NCBI GenBank assembly: GCA_007859745.1
Contig: SMLU01000001.1
Span: forward strand, 1,860,001 to 1,924,000
DNA: 64,000 bases
Origin: Phycisphaerae bacterium RAS1
GTDB lineage: Bacteria; Planctomycetota; Phycisphaerae; UBA1845; Fen-1342
Direction: 5' to 3'
Shown here: one piece after another, positions 1 to 8,724 of the stretch
How the letters are laid out: every line of letters begins with the position of its first letter
Numbering within the stretch: position 1 is the stretch's first letter
Program-made: the position numbers and the translations under genes
The notes under the pieces: generated by a model
Seen by the model: the letters and a program-made list of their open reading frames with translations, nothing else
Told to the model about the DNA's origin: nothing
The model's database searches: none

Positions 1-2
1 TT

Positions 3-236
3 GTCGGCGGAAGCAAGAATGCGCTGTCGGCGGCGGCGCAGGCAATTGCCGACGAGGCGGCCCAGTTCGGGTTCGACGCCATCGGCGCCGCGGCCCGCGC
101 GCTTTCCGACGCGATCGCCGCCGGCGCGACCGACCGCGCCGTGCGGCAGGCGCTGAACCGGCTCACACGCGCGTGCCTTGCTGCGCGCTCCATGTCGCTC
201 GCGCCCATCGGCGCCCGGCCGGCGCCTCCGGCCTGA
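3..236 (+). CDS. C-terminal fragment of a protein, Hpt-domain-like
   Basis: An open frame enters from the left edge and stops with TGA at 234-236, so only the last 77 residues are visible. They are Ala-rich and helical (GFDAIGAAARALSDAIAAGA, then LNRLTRACLAARS). This resembles the last two helices of histidine-phosphotransfer (Hpt) domains, where a Gly-Phe turn is followed by an AA..L..A...G helix and a final L...C helix. The phosphorylated His would lie upstream of the window and cannot be checked. The last 15 residues are Pro/Ala-rich and look like a disordered tail. The Hpt reading is a guess from pattern only; the open frame and stop are what is seen. Confidence 0.45.
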   Translation, partial: VGGSKNALSAAAQAIADEAAQFGFDAIGAAARALSDAIAAGATDRAVRQALNRLTRACLAARSMSLAPIGARPAPPA

Positions 237-249
237 GCGGGAGGCGCGT

Positions 250-1695
250 TCAACCGCCGGACAGCAACGCCACAAACGGGTTGATGTCGAGGATATCGAC
301 GTTTCCGTCGCCGTTCAGGTCGCCGGCAGTGATGTCACACTCTGGATAGGCGGCGGCATACGCGAGCGGATCGCTGACCGCCAGCGTGAAGGCATTGATA
401 TCCAGAATGTTCACCTGGCCGTCGCAATTCATGTCGCCCGGCAACGGCGGCGCCAGGTTGTAGAAGATCACCACGCACGGCTGCCCGCTGGTGCCGATGA
501 CCAGGTCGGGCCACTGATCGCCATTCACGTCGCCGAACGCGATGGCGTTGCCGACATTGGGTGAGTCGTACGTCCAGGAGGGCGTCGAGCTGAGCACGCC
601 GCCGTTATTCAGGTAGATGTGCGTCTGGCCGTTGCTGAAGTTGACCTCGGCGTAGTCCTGATCGCCGTCGCGATCGACGTCGCAGAAGGCGATCTCCTGC
701 TGACCGAAGAAAGTCGCGCCCGACGTCCACGTCACGCTCAGGGCGCCGTCGTCGTTGCTCCAGAGCGCCGTCGGACTGGACCCGATCATGAGATCGGGCG
801 AGCCGTTGTCATCCACGTCCGCCCAGGCGACGCCGCGCTTCGAGGCGGTGCTGCCGTCGGTCCAGATCGGCGTCGTCTGCAGCGTTCCGTTGACGTTGCG
901 GTAGATCGCGCTCTGGAAATTCACCCACTTGGCGACGGCCACGTCCAGCCATCCGTCGCCATCGTAATCCGCCGCCGCGGCGGTATTCTGAATCGACGAC
1001 TCGGCCGATTGCCAGCTTGGCGTGGTCTCCAGCGCGCCGGCGTTGTTTCGAAAGAAGTAGATCGGGCGGTAGGGATTGGGGTCCAGCCCCTGGTTGGTCG
1101 TCAGCAGATCCAAGTCATTGTCGTGATCGATGTCGAAGAGCAGGCCGGACGTCGCCCAGCCGGCGATCGGCGGCGTCGACTGCCAATCGGGAACCGTGTC
1201 GGGTCCCGCCGCCGCGCCGTAAAACATGATGACGGGCGAAAACGACGACCCGCCGTCCACTGAGACGATGTCCGGATAGGTGTCCAGATTCACGTCGCCT
1301 ACCTGGAGATCGCCGGTGTGCCGTTCGACCGACGACGTCCAGCTTGGATTCGCCTCGGGAGTTCCGCCGACGTTGTAGTAGATGTAATTCTCCCAGTCGG
1401 TATAAGGCGGAAAACTCTGGCTGATATAACAGCCCACCAGCACGTCCCCTGCCTGGTCGTTGTTCATGTCCGCCACGCGGACCGAACCCACCTGGCGACG
1501 GATCGAGTTCTGCCAGTCCGGCGTCGTACCGAACGGTACGCCGGCGCCGCGCGTGATAACCTGGCCGTCCGTCGCGGACGGCCGCAGCAGCACCGTCTCG
1601 CGGCCGTCCTTGGACGTTTCGATTCGTACAGCATCAGAAAGTGCGGCGGGTGCAACACAGATGAGCACCAGCGGAATCGTGGCAAAGCGAATCAT
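250..1695 (-). CDS. Secreted FG-GAP/VCBS repeat protein with C-terminal dockerin-like tag
   Basis: The product is 481 residues and probably secreted. The start at 1695 is chosen because AGGAGGT (complement of 1703-1709) lies 7 bases upstream; an ATG 24 bases further out has no such site. Residues 1-20 form a signal peptide (MIRFATIPLVLICVAPAALS). The body contains repeated FG-GAP/VCBS units with Asp-rich calcium-loop motifs (VADMNNDQAGD, VGDVNLDTYPD, AADYDGDGWLD, FCDVDRDGDQD, FGDVNGDQWPD), as in integrin-like beta-propellers. Each unit carries a PSW/TPSW sequence. The last 65 residues are a two-repeat dockerin-like domain (GDMNCDGQVNILDINAF ... GDLNGDGNVDILDINPF) ending in LLSGG. The ligand and cellular role are unknown. 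It is monocistronic and divergent from the kinase genes to the right. Confidence 0.85.
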   Translation of the reverse strand: MIRFATIPLVLICVAPAALSDAVRIETSKDGRETVLLRPSATDGQVITRGAGVPFGTTPDWQNSIRRQVGSVRVADMNNDQAGDVLVGCYISQSFPPYTDWENYIYYNVGGTPEANPSWTSSVERHTGDLQVGDVNLDTYPDIVSVDGGSSFSPVIMFYGAAAGPDTVPDWQSTPPIAGWATSGLLFDIDHDNDLDLLTTNQGLDPNPYRPIYFFRNNAGALETTPSWQSAESSIQNTAAAADYDGDGWLDVAVAKWVNFQSAIYRNVNGTLQTTPIWTDGSTASKRGVAWADVDDNGSPDLMIGSSPTALWSNDDGALSVTWTSGATFFGQQEIAFCDVDRDGDQDYAEVNFSNGQTHIYLNNGGVLSSTPSWTYDSPNVGNAIAFGDVNGDQWPDLVIGTSGQPCVVIFYNLAPPLPGDMNCDGQVNILDINAFTLAVSDPLAYAAAYPECDITAGDLNGDGNVDILDINPFVALLSGG

Positions 1696-1857
1696 GGCAG
1701 TTACCTCCTGTTGCGGCATACGAGCTCATCCCCCGCTCGCCCTGATGCAATCAGTATAACGCCCGCGGCCGCAATTTTGGGGGACCGGCCTCTGGCCGGT
1801 CTTTGCCTGGCTGTGGCCAGCGTTTCTGGCAGACACCGCCGACCAGGCCGCATTTCC

Positions 1858-1950
1858 GAACCCGCCGCGCCATGCGGCGGGGTGACCATCGTCCGTGAGC
1901 GGCGTCACACAGGCCGGGGACGTGACCCCGCCGCTTGGCGCGGCGGGTTC
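1858..1950. repeat. Inverted repeat, AACCCGCCGCGCC family (copy 1)
   Basis: The arms (about 1858-1886 and 1922-1950) pair over most of their length around a roughly 35-base centre. A second copy with the same arms lies at 54313-54402. A smaller perfect palindrome, GACCGGCCTCTGGCCGGTC, sits nearby at about 1784-1802. Together they occupy most of the 308-base gap between the divergent genes starting at 1695 and 2004. No gene is seen in the gap. Confidence 0.7.
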
Positions 1951-2003
1951 GGACAGATCAGTCCGCGTCCTCTCCGATCGCGACTTTCCGATATGCTGTA
2001 CGC

Positions 2004-2903
2004 ATGGCGTTTCGGGACCATCTGCGGATCGATCCGGCTTATCGGGAGTTGCTGCGGGCGGCGCGCTTGGACAGCGTGCAGGCCGTGCTGGAGCGCGTCG
2101 ATGGGCGCGTTGCGGCCTGGAGCCGAACCACCGATACGCTCTACGTCCCCGGGCCGACGGCCGGCCAGGGCTACTATGTCAAGCGTTACTTCTATCCCCG
2201 CTGGCGCAACCGAATCCGCGGAATGCTCCGCGGGACGTTTTTCGGCATGCACCGCGGGCAGGCCGAGTACACGTCCCTGCTGGCCATGCAGGCCCTGGGC
2301 GTTACGTCGGCTCGCCCGGTGGCCCACGGCTCGCGACGAATCGGCCACTTCCTGAGCGCATGCTTCCTGATCACCGAGGAGGTTCCCGAAGCGTGCAATC
2401 TCACGACATTCGCGCAGCGCGTCGCCGCAGGCGCTGAGACCCTCACGCCGCCACAGCGGCAGGGCATGACCCGCCGCCTGGCGGAGCTGGTGGCGACCAT
2501 GCACGAGGGCGGCTTCTCGCACGGACAGCTATTCTGGCGAAACGTGCTGGTCCGCCGTGGGCTGGACGGCATGTGCGAGTACTTCTTCCTCGACGCCGAG
2601 CCCATGCGCCGCTGGGAGCGCTGGGGCCGCGGACGCGACTGGTGGATCGAGGAGATCGCCCATCTGACGGCGTCGGCGACGTCCTTCACCACGCGAAGCG
2701 AGCGGCTGCGGTTCATGATGGCCTACCTGAGCGCCCGTCGCCTGACGCCGCAGGAGAAGCGCTACATCCAGGCGGTCGAGCGCCTGTCGCCGCCGCTGCA
2801 GCGCCACGAACAGCAGCGAATCAAGATGAACCGCCTGTTTGATGAGTGGAATCGCCAACTCGAGCGCGAGCAGCGCGCCGCCGCGGCGGGAGGGCCGGCG
2901 TGA
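2004..2903 (+). CDS. WaaP/Kdo-kinase-like lipopolysaccharide kinase, catalytic Asp replaced
   Basis: This 299-residue protein belongs to the lipopolysaccharide kinase (WaaP/InaA/Kdo kinase) family, whose members phosphorylate core sugars at the cytoplasmic face of the inner membrane. The ATG at 2004 gives a natural family N-terminus; a longer frame from 1935 translates repeat sequence. A Lys suited to ATP binding is seen in YYVKRY (Lys60). The catalytic loop reads SHGQLFWRNVLV (173-183), with Gln175 where the family has the catalytic Asp of HxD. The metal-binding Asp is kept in FFLDAEP (Asp197). It may be a pseudokinase or use an altered mechanism. It overlaps the next kinase by GTGA, so the two are translationally coupled. 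Confidence 0.75.
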   Translation: MAFRDHLRIDPAYRELLRAARLDSVQAVLERVDGRVAAWSRTTDTLYVPGPTAGQGYYVKRYFYPRWRNRIRGMLRGTFFGMHRGQAEYTSLLAMQALGVTSARPVAHGSRRIGHFLSACFLITEEVPEACNLTTFAQRVAAGAETLTPPQRQGMTRRLAELVATMHEGGFSHGQLFWRNVLVRRGLDGMCEYFFLDAEPMRRWERWGRGRDWWIEEIAHLTASATSFTTRSERLRFMMAYLSARRLTPQEKRYIQAVERLSPPLQRHEQQRIKMNRLFDEWNRQLEREQRAAAAGGPA

Positions 2904-3772
2904 CGCGCCGCAGCGAGGTGTCTTCGGCCGGTCGGGAACGGTTGGACGAAGCCGGGCTGGCCGGCGGCCGCGAGTTGATCGACGCCGCCCTGAGCGATGC
3001 GCGCACGGCGGGCGAGTGGGAATGCCTGTCGAAACCGGGACTCGGCAGTCGGCAGCGCTGGCGCTGGCGCGCCGCACAGGCGACGGCTAGGCCGGGGCTG
3101 TATCTCAAGCGCTATCTGGGCGCACCGCTGGCGGCGCAATGGGACCGGCTGGTCCGGCAGAGCCCGCTTCGCAGCCGGGCATGGTGGGAATACGCGCAGT
3201 GCAGCGGTCTGCTCGAGGCGCACATCGCCGCCCCGAGGCCTCTGGCCGTGTCAGAGGAGATGGTCGGCCCGTTCGAGCGGCGCAGTGCGGTGGCTCTGGA
3301 GCAGGTGGCGGGCGAGGCGTTCGATCGGCGTTGGAGCGAGGCCTGCCGCCTGGCAGCGCCGGTCACGCAGCCGACGCCGCGGCAGGATCTGGCCCGGCGG
3401 CTGGGGCGGTTTATTTCTGCGTTTCATCAAACCGGCCGCTGTCATCGTGATTTGTACCTGTGCCATGTGTTCGTTGAGCTGGATCTGGAGGCGCAACGGC
3501 CGCCGAACTTCGCCCTGATCGACCTGGCCCGCGTACACCATCCGCGCTGGCGGCGAATGCGCTGGTTGATCAAGGACCTCGCGCAGCTCGACGCCTCGGC
3601 GCGGCAGATCGGCGCGACGCGAACGGACCGGCTTCGGTTCCTGCTGGCGTACCTGGGCCTGCAGCCGGGGGCGGCGCGGCTGCGCTTTTATGCAGCCCGC
3701 ATTGCCTGCAAGAGCGGTGCCATTCTGCGCCGCGTTTCCCGCAAGAACGCCGTCCGGGCTGCGGAGACATGA
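2900..3772 (+). CDS. WaaP/Kdo-kinase-like lipopolysaccharide kinase (intact catalytic loop)
   Basis: This is the second kinase of the tandem pair, 290 residues. The GTG start at 2900 overlaps the previous stop (GTGA) and has GGGAGGG just upstream. Family features are the Lys of LYLKRYLG (Lys70), a canonical catalytic loop HRDLYLCHVFV (182-192) and a DFG-equivalent IDLARVHHP (Asp208). WaaP-type enzymes phosphorylate heptose or Kdo in the lipid A-core region; the actual acceptor is unknown. The WaaG-like glycosyltransferase directly downstream fits a core-assembly operon. The stop codon TGA (3770-3772) lies inside the terminal inverted repeat of a palindromic element (3768-3913). Confidence 0.8.
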   Translation: MTRRSEVSSAGRERLDEAGLAGGRELIDAALSDARTAGEWECLSKPGLGSRQRWRWRAAQATARPGLYLKRYLGAPLAAQWDRLVRQSPLRSRAWWEYAQCSGLLEAHIAAPRPLAVSEEMVGPFERRSAVALEQVAGEAFDRRWSEACRLAAPVTQPTPRQDLARRLGRFISAFHQTGRCHRDLYLCHVFVELDLEAQRPPNFALIDLARVHHPRWRRMRWLIKDLAQLDASARQIGATRTDRLRFLLAYLGLQPGAARLRFYAARIACKSGAILRRVSRKNAVRAAET

Positions 3773-3913
3773 GGCTGCTGCGAAACCGCCGTTTCAATCC
3801 GAGCCGTTTCGATCCGCGGTGTTTCGATCCGAGCCGCGCGCGTAAGCAAGCGGTTCTTACGCCTCCGCTCCCTCACGTTTGTCCATCGGAAAGTGCCCAG
3901 GGATAGCCTCATG
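3768..3913. repeat. Family A palindromic element between kinase and GT4 genes
   Basis: The outer ends are perfect 9-base inverted repeats, CATGAGGCT (3768-3776) and AGCCTCATG (3905-3913). The core at 3830-3877 holds the GAGCCGCGCGCGTAAGC / CTCCGCTCCCTCACG sequence found at 12804, 25680, 28745 and 32658. The left end carries the TGA stop of the upstream kinase, and the right end supplies the ATG of the downstream glycosyltransferase. Confidence 0.75.
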
Positions 3914-5086
3914 AACGTCGCCATCGCCAGCGAGACGGTCGATGTCCGCCGCGGCGGGGCGGAGACGTCGGTGGCTGAGATGGCGCGACTGCTGGCACAG
4001 CGCGGCCTTCGGGTGGTGGTGCTGCACCGGGGCGAGTCGCGGCTGTCCGCGGACGATCCGGCCGCCGCCGCCGGTCAGCCGGAATTCGTGCCGATTCACG
4101 TCGCCGCGGGCTCGAAGACGGCCCGCACGCTGGGCTATCTGCAGCGCGTCGAGCAGTGGCGCCGCGAGCACCCGGAATTTCTCCTGCACGCCGTCACGCC
4201 GTGCCTGTCGGCGGATGTCTATCAGCCGCGCGGTGGAACGTACGCCGAGACGATTCTCCGCAGTCACGCGATGGTGCGCTCTTCCCTGTCGCGCTGGATG
4301 AAGTCGCTTGGCCGGCGGCTGAATCGGCGCCAGCAACTGCTGTTGCGGGTGGAGGAGGCGCTTTTGCGCGGGCCGCGCCCGCCGCTCGTGGCGTGCGTCT
4401 CGGATTACGTGCGGCGGCAGGTGCTGGGCGGGTTTCCGGGCTTTCCGCCGGAGCGGGCGCGAGTCGTGTTCAACGGCGTCGATGTCGTTCCGCTCGACGG
4501 CGCGGCGGCGGCGCGGAAGCGCGTGGAGCTGCGGCAGGCATGGCGGCTGGGCGAGGGGCCGGTGCTGCTGTTCGTAGCTCACAATTTCAAGCTGAAGGGT
4601 CTGGCGGAGTTGCTGGAAGCGCTGCGGCGCCGTCCGCCGCGCGACGCGGCGTGGCGTCTGGTGATCGCGGGGCGTGACAACTCCCGGCCGTATCAGCGCC
4701 GGGCGGCCTCGGCGGGAATCGCCGAGCATTTGCGCTTCGTCGAGACGCACGTGCCGGTGGTCGAGTGGTACGCGGCGGCGGATGTTCTGGTGCATCCGAC
4801 GTGGTACGACCCGTGCAGCCGCGTGGTGCTGGAGGCGCTTTGCTGCGGCTTGCCGGTGGTGACGACGGAATTGAACGGGGCGGCGGAGATGATCGCGGCG
4901 GGGGTGCATGGGCAGGTCGTTTCGCGGCCGGCGGATTTCGCGGCGCTCGCGCAGGCGATCGAGGCGTGTCTCACGCCGGCGGTTCGCGCCTCGTGCCAGG
5001 CGGCGGCAGCGGCAGCGCGCGAGCGGCTGGCGATGGCGCGGCACGTGGGGGAACTGGTGGATTTGTACGACCAGACGAGCTTGTGA
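3911..5086 (+). CDS. Family 4 glycosyltransferase, WaaG-like
   Basis: This 391-residue GT-B fold retaining glycosyltransferase (GT4) is similar in layout to WaaG, the LPS core glucosyltransferase I. The N-terminal half has the acceptor-side loop VRRGGAETSVAEMA (residues 10-23). The C-terminal half has a donor-binding region with LLFVAHNFKLKGL, then VLVHPTWYDPCSRVVLEAL, which contains the GT4 E-x7-E-like helix, then GLPVVTTELNGAAEMI. It is a cytoplasmic or membrane-associated enzyme transferring a nucleotide sugar; donor and acceptor are not determinable. The start ATG at 3911 is the end of a repeat element, with AGGGAT 8-10 bases upstream. It sits downstream of two LPS kinases, supporting a role in glycolipid core assembly. 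Confidence 0.85.
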   Translation: MNVAIASETVDVRRGGAETSVAEMARLLAQRGLRVVVLHRGESRLSADDPAAAAGQPEFVPIHVAAGSKTARTLGYLQRVEQWRREHPEFLLHAVTPCLSADVYQPRGGTYAETILRSHAMVRSSLSRWMKSLGRRLNRRQQLLLRVEEALLRGPRPPLVACVSDYVRRQVLGGFPGFPPERARVVFNGVDVVPLDGAAAARKRVELRQAWRLGEGPVLLFVAHNFKLKGLAELLEALRRRPPRDAAWRLVIAGRDNSRPYQRRAASAGIAEHLRFVETHVPVVEWYAAADVLVHPTWYDPCSRVVLEALCCGLPVVTTELNGAAEMIAAGVHGQVVSRPADFAALAQAIEACLTPAVRASCQAAAAAARERLAMARHVGELVDLYDQTSL

Positions 5087-5128
5087 ACATTTGGGCGGGA
5101 CGGGGGTCTGAAGCTGTGAACATTTGGG

Positions 5129-5262
5129 TGGGACGGGCGTCTCGCCCGTCCCCGCGGTCTGACGCTGGGACATCTTGCCCGTTCCTGATGCGGCCGGGAC
5201 GGGCGAGACGCGCATCGTGCCCGTTCCAGAGACCGAAAGGACGGGCGAGACGCCCGTCCCAC
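5129..5262. repeat. Inverted repeat, GGGACGGGCGTCTCGCCC family
   Basis: A left arm at 5129-5151 and a right arm at 5239-5262 are near-complementary and each is itself palindromic. A related copy lies at 15178-15203. It occupies the gap after the GT4 gene, and no coding signal is seen in 5087-5359. Confidence 0.7.
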
Positions 5263-5359
5263 GCAAGAACGCGGTGTACTTCGGGCGGGCGAATCGATAG
5301 GCTGAATCGGTGCGGGTGGCGTCGGCGACGCGTGTGGCCGCGGAGTTTGGCACGCATGC

Positions 5360-5440
5360 GAGCCCCAAGCGCAAGCGCGCGGGTGTTTCTCGCGACCGGC
5401 TCGTTTCGCACGAATCCCCGCGCGCTTGCGCTTGGGGCTC
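5360..5440. repeat. Perfect 24-bp inverted repeat, AGCCCCAAGCGCAAGCGC family
   Basis: Arms 5360-5383 and 5417-5440 are perfectly complementary over 24 bases around a 33-base centre. No gene is supported in the surrounding gap, which is otherwise repeat sequence. Confidence 0.8.
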
Positions 5441-5567
5441 GGATTGGCGACCGTGCCTCTGCCTTGTCTCGTCGCGCGCGGCGTCGCTTGGCGGGGCTTG
5501 CCGGCGCGTCGGGCGGCGCGCCATTTCTCAGCCGGCGGCGGGAGCAGCCTGTCGCGGAGGTGCGAGG

Positions 5568-5771
5568 ATGAGAATCGCGGGCTGGACGGCAAATTGCGAC
5601 GGGCTGGCGAACGTGCTCGACATCAACCCGTTCAATCTCGCGCTGCAAGCGCGGACGCTGTACGAGGCCGCGTATCCGGATTGCGAGTACCTGCACGCGG
5701 ACGTGAACCGCGGCCGCGAGGCGGATGTTTCGGATATCATTCCGTTTGTGGGTCTCTTGGCGGGAGGATGA
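5568..5771 (+). pseudogene. Orphan, decayed dockerin-like domain fragment
   Basis: This 67-codon frame from ATG 5568 (GAGG upstream) is nothing but a dockerin-like domain. The first half is recognisable (NCDGLANVLDINPF, then YEAAYPDC). The second half has lost its calcium-loop residues: NRGREADVSDIIPF stands where intact copies have NGDGxVDxxDINPF. It ends in LLAGG like the others. There is no signal peptide and no partner domain, so it is most likely the tail of a deleted secreted protein. Its TGA overlaps the ATG of the next fragment (ATGA). Confidence 0.7.
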
Positions 5772-6037
5772 TTGTGCGAACATTTGGTATTGCGCGCGTC
5801 GTCGTTTGCGAATCGCTCTCACTCGTGATCGGCACAACAGCGCTGGCTGGCGGCGAGCAACTCGCCCGCTTGACCGCATTCGACGGATTGCCGGGCGATA
5901 GTTTCGGCATTGCTGTTGCGGTTAGCGGAAATACGGCTGTTGTTGGAACAGACTACGGCGACAGGGTGAGCGGCAGCGGCGACGATTCGGGCGCCGCGTA
6001 CGTTTATGTGCGATCTGGCGCAGCATGGACGCTGCGC
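5768..6037 (+). pseudogene. N-terminal fragment of a secreted FG-GAP protein
   Basis: From ATG 5768 (GGGAGG just upstream) the frame encodes a signal peptide (MIVRTFGIARVVVCESLSLV, ending near TTALAGG). The first FG-GAP unit follows (LPGDSFGIAVAVSGNTAVVG ... DSGAAYVYVRSGAAWTL). Intact family members continue with many such units. Here, after about 6037, the frame turns into Arg-rich shadow sequence up to a stop at 6272-6274, while a different frame carries wHTH/TIR sequence. The gene is therefore cut at a junction near 6030-6045. Confidence 0.7.
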
Positions 6038-7164
6038 GGGGGCTGGTCGTTGCGAAATGGGTCGATCGTGATTCAGACGAGGAGGCGTCGCTCGCGACGC
6101 ATTTTAGGATTACGCAGAAGGGCCGCGCCGCGCTCGACCGGGAACGTCGCAAGATCTCTCAGGTTTCGCCGCCGAGCGTATTCTCGAACCGTGTGGAGAC
6201 GATTCCTTTGGACACGCACGACGTTTTCATTTCGTACGCGTCCGAGGACAAGCCGTCCGTCGTGGAGCCACTGACGGCTGCGCTCACGCGGCGAGGACTA
6301 GACGTCTGGGTGGCCTATCGCGAGCTACGCCTCGGCGACAACCTACGACAGCGCATCGACGACGGCCTGCGGAGCTCTCGTTTTGGCATCGTCATTCTCA
6401 GCCCGCACTTCTTTTCCAAACAATGGCCGTCAGCCGAGCTCAACGGACTTGTTGCGCTCGAAATGTCCGACGGAAGAAAGCGAATACTGCCGGTCTGCCA
6501 CGAACTCGAGCATGCACAGGTCGCGCAATGGTCACCGATCCTCGCCGGTAAGTTTACGACGAATTGGGGAAAGGGCCTTGACGTTGTCGTTGAAGAGATC
6601 GTCGCTGCAGTGCGATCGCCCGTAGCTCAGGTGAAGCCGCTCGGTGACCGTTCAATCTCGCACGAACCGCCTCGCGGATTCACCTGCCACCCGGCCGCGC
6701 ACGGGGTGCGGTCGACGTCCGGTTGCGACCTGCCCTACGGCGCTGCAGCGGTTCGGCCCCGGAGGGGCCGCGGCATGTGGCCACGGGTGAAGGTCGCGCA
6801 GCGACCGAACCCGTGGTTCCGATGCGCACGCAGCCCGCCCCGGCAGGGGCGGAGGAAACGCGGCCGCACGCTCCGCGGATCACGACGACGGGGCGCCATC
6901 GAACCGCTCCGTCGCCCCTGCCGGGGCGAAAAACACGGGCAATCGGTGTCCACGGGTTCCGCGGCAGTCCGCTTCGCGGCCCGCCGCTTCACCCGTGGCT
7001 ACAGCCCGCCGCCCCTTCGGGGCGACAAGATGTGGGCAACAGCACGGTTGGAAACCGGCGCCACAGGGAACACCGGTTGGAATCCGGTGCCACATAAACC
7101 GGTGCCACAGGGAACACCGGTTGGAAACCGGTGCCACAGGTGCAAGTCCGCGGGGAATCCGTAG
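6025..7164 (+). CDS. TIR-domain protein, probably 5'-truncated and running into repeats
   Basis: The credible part is roughly 6040-6640. First comes a stretch like the end of a winged helix-turn-helix domain (ATHFRITQKGRAALDRERR, residues about 28-46). Then follows a TIR domain beginning DVFISYASEDKPSVVEPL (from about residue 65). TIR features seen are the GLDVWVAYRELRLGD segment, VILSPHFFSKQWPSAEL with the Glu placed like the NADase catalytic Glu, and a final VVVEEIVAAV helix. TIR domains cleave NAD or mediate signalling, often in phage defence. An in-frame TTG at 6208 could start a free-standing TIR protein. Beyond about residue 215 the frame translates repeat DNA. It may be a remnant. Confidence 0.55.
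   Translation: MDAARGLVVAKWVDRDSDEEASLATHFRITQKGRAALDRERRKISQVSPPSVFSNRVETIPLDTHDVFISYASEDKPSVVEPLTAALTRRGLDVWVAYRELRLGDNLRQRIDDGLRSSRFGIVILSPHFFSKQWPSAELNGLVALEMSDGRKRILPVCHELEHAQVAQWSPILAGKFTTNWGKGLDVVVEEIVAAVRSPVAQVKPLGDRSISHEPPRGFTCHPAAHGVRSTSGCDLPYGAAAVRPRRGRGMWPRVKVAQRPNPWFRCARSPPRQGRRKRGRTLRGSRRRGAIEPLRRPCRGEKHGQSVSTGSAAVRFAARRFTRGYSPPPLRGDKMWATARLETGATGNTGWNPVPHKPVPQGTPVGNRCHRCKSAGNP
6690..7141. repeat. Dense mosaic of short repeats upstream of cysS
   Basis: The region holds several units. Examples are the CCCCTGCCGGGGCG-type palindromes around 6838-6925, a GCCCCTTCGGGGC hairpin near 7012-7024, and at least four copies of an ACCGGTTGGAAACCGG/GTGCCACA unit between 7048 and 7141. No independent gene is supported here, although frames stay open because of GC bias. 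Confidence 0.6.
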
Positions 7165-7206
7165 AATCCGCGACGGTTGTTTGCCCGCTCGACGCTGGGA
7201 GTCGCG

Positions 7207-8724
7207 ATGCCGCTGAAGCTTTACAACACGCTCGGCCGAAAGATCGAGGAGTTCACGCCGCTCGCCCCGCCGCGGGTCGGCATGTACGTCTGCGGGCCGA
7301 CCGTTTACGGCCACGCGCACCTCGGCCACGCCAAGAGCTACGTCAGCTTCGACGCGATCGTCCGCTGGCTGCGCTTCAGCGGCTACGACGTGTATTACGT
7401 GCAGAACATCACCGACGTCGGCCACATGACCGACAACGACGAGGACGCCGGGGAGGACAAGCTCATCGCCGAGGCGCGGCGGCGCGGGCTGCATCCGATG
7501 GCGGTCGCGGAGACCTTCACGCGCAGCTACCTCGACGACATGGACGCGATGAATCTCGTCCGGCCCGACATCATGCCGCGCGCGACGGGGCATATTTCGG
7601 AGCAGATCGAGCTGACGCAGAGGCTGATCGACGCCGGCTTCGCGTATGTCGTGAACGGCTCGGTCTATTTCGACGTGGGCAAAGACGCGGACTACGGCAA
7701 GCTGTCGGGGCGAAAGACGGACGAGCTGGAGTCCGGCGGGCGCGTCGCGGCCAACGATGAGAAACGCAGCCCGCTCGATTTCGCCTTGTGGAAGCGGGCG
7801 GAGGCGGCCCACATCATGCGCTGGCCCAGCCCGTGGGGCGACGGATTTCCCGGCTGGCATCTCGAATGCTCCGCGATGAGCCAGAAGTATCTCGGCCTGA
7901 CGTTCGACATTCACGGCGGCGGGCTGGAGAACCAGTTTCCGCATCACGAGTGCGAAATCGCCCAGAGCGAGTGCGCCCACGACCGGCCCTTCGCCCGCTA
8001 CTGGCTGCACAACAACATGTGCACGCTCAACGGGCAGAAGATGAGCAAGAGCCTGGGCAACGGGATTCTGCTGAAGGACCTGTTCACGGCCGCCGGGCCG
8101 ATCCGCGACAAGGCGGGGAATGTGCTGGTCGAGCGGGCCTTCGAGCCGGCGGTGGTGAAGCACTTCATCCTGACGAGCCACTATCGGCAGACGCTGGATT
8201 TCTCGAACGACGCGCTGCTGGCGGCGGAGAGCGGGTCGTACAAGCTGCGCGACGCGATGCGGACGCTGGCGGAGATGGTGCAGAAGGCGCAAACTTCGAA
8301 AGGCGCGCCACCGCCGCGAAATCCGCAGATTGCGGGCTTCCTGGCGGATATCCTGTCGCGGTACAGCGCCGCGATGAATGAGGATTTCAACACGGCCGGT
8401 GCTATCGCGGTGCTGTTCGAGTTCGTGCGGCAGGTGAATGTGTGGGCCGGCGACGCGATGCGCGGCCAATCGCCGCCGCGCGACGACCTTGCCGACGCCG
8501 ATGCGCTGATAAAGCGCCTGGTGAATGACGCGCTGGGGTATCGCTGGCGCGACGACGCGGCGGCCCGCGGTGGATCGAAGCAGGACGAGCTGATCGGACT
8601 GCTGGCGGAGATTCGCAACGACGCGCGCAAGACGAAAAATTTCGCCCTGTCGGACGTGATCCGCAACCGGCTGGGGGCGATGGGGGTAGAACTGAAGGAT
8701 ACGCCGGAGGGCACAAAATGGTGA
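7207..8724 (+). CDS. cysS: Cysteinyl-tRNA synthetase
   Basis: CysS charges tRNA-Cys with cysteine in the cytoplasm. The product is 505 residues, close to the usual 460-500. The ATG at 7207 follows CTGGGAG and gives the standard N-terminus. Class I signatures are present: the HIGH motif within [16 protein letters not shown] and the KMSKS motif as KMSKSLGN. Zinc-site residues are Cys in YVCGPTVYG, Cys in WHLECSAM, and His/Glu in [10 protein letters not shown]. The C-terminal helical anticodon-binding domain follows, with [15 protein letters not shown]. The stop overlaps the start of the next lipoprotein gene. Confidence 0.95.
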   Translation: MPLKLYNTLGRKIEEFTPLAPPRVGMYVCGPTVYGHAHLGHAKSYVSFDAIVRWLRFSGYDVYYVQNITDVGHMTDNDEDAGEDKLIAEARRRGLHPMAVAETFTRSYLDDMDAMNLVRPDIMPRATGHISEQIELTQRLIDAGFAYVVNGSVYFDVGKDADYGKLSGRKTDELESGGRVAANDEKRSPLDFALWKRAEAAHIMRWPSPWGDGFPGWHLECSAMSQKYLGLTFDIHGGGLENQFPHHECEIAQSECAHDRPFARYWLHNNMCTLNGQKMSKSLGNGILLKDLFTAAGPIRDKAGNVLVERAFEPAVVKHFILTSHYRQTLDFSNDALLAAESGSYKLRDAMRTLAEMVQKAQTSKGAPPPRNPQIAGFLADILSRYSAAMNEDFNTAGAIAVLFEFVRQVNVWAGDAMRGQSPPRDDLADADALIKRLVNDALGYRWRDDAAARGGSKQDELIGLLAEIRNDARKTKNFALSDVIRNRLGAMGVELKDTPEGTKW

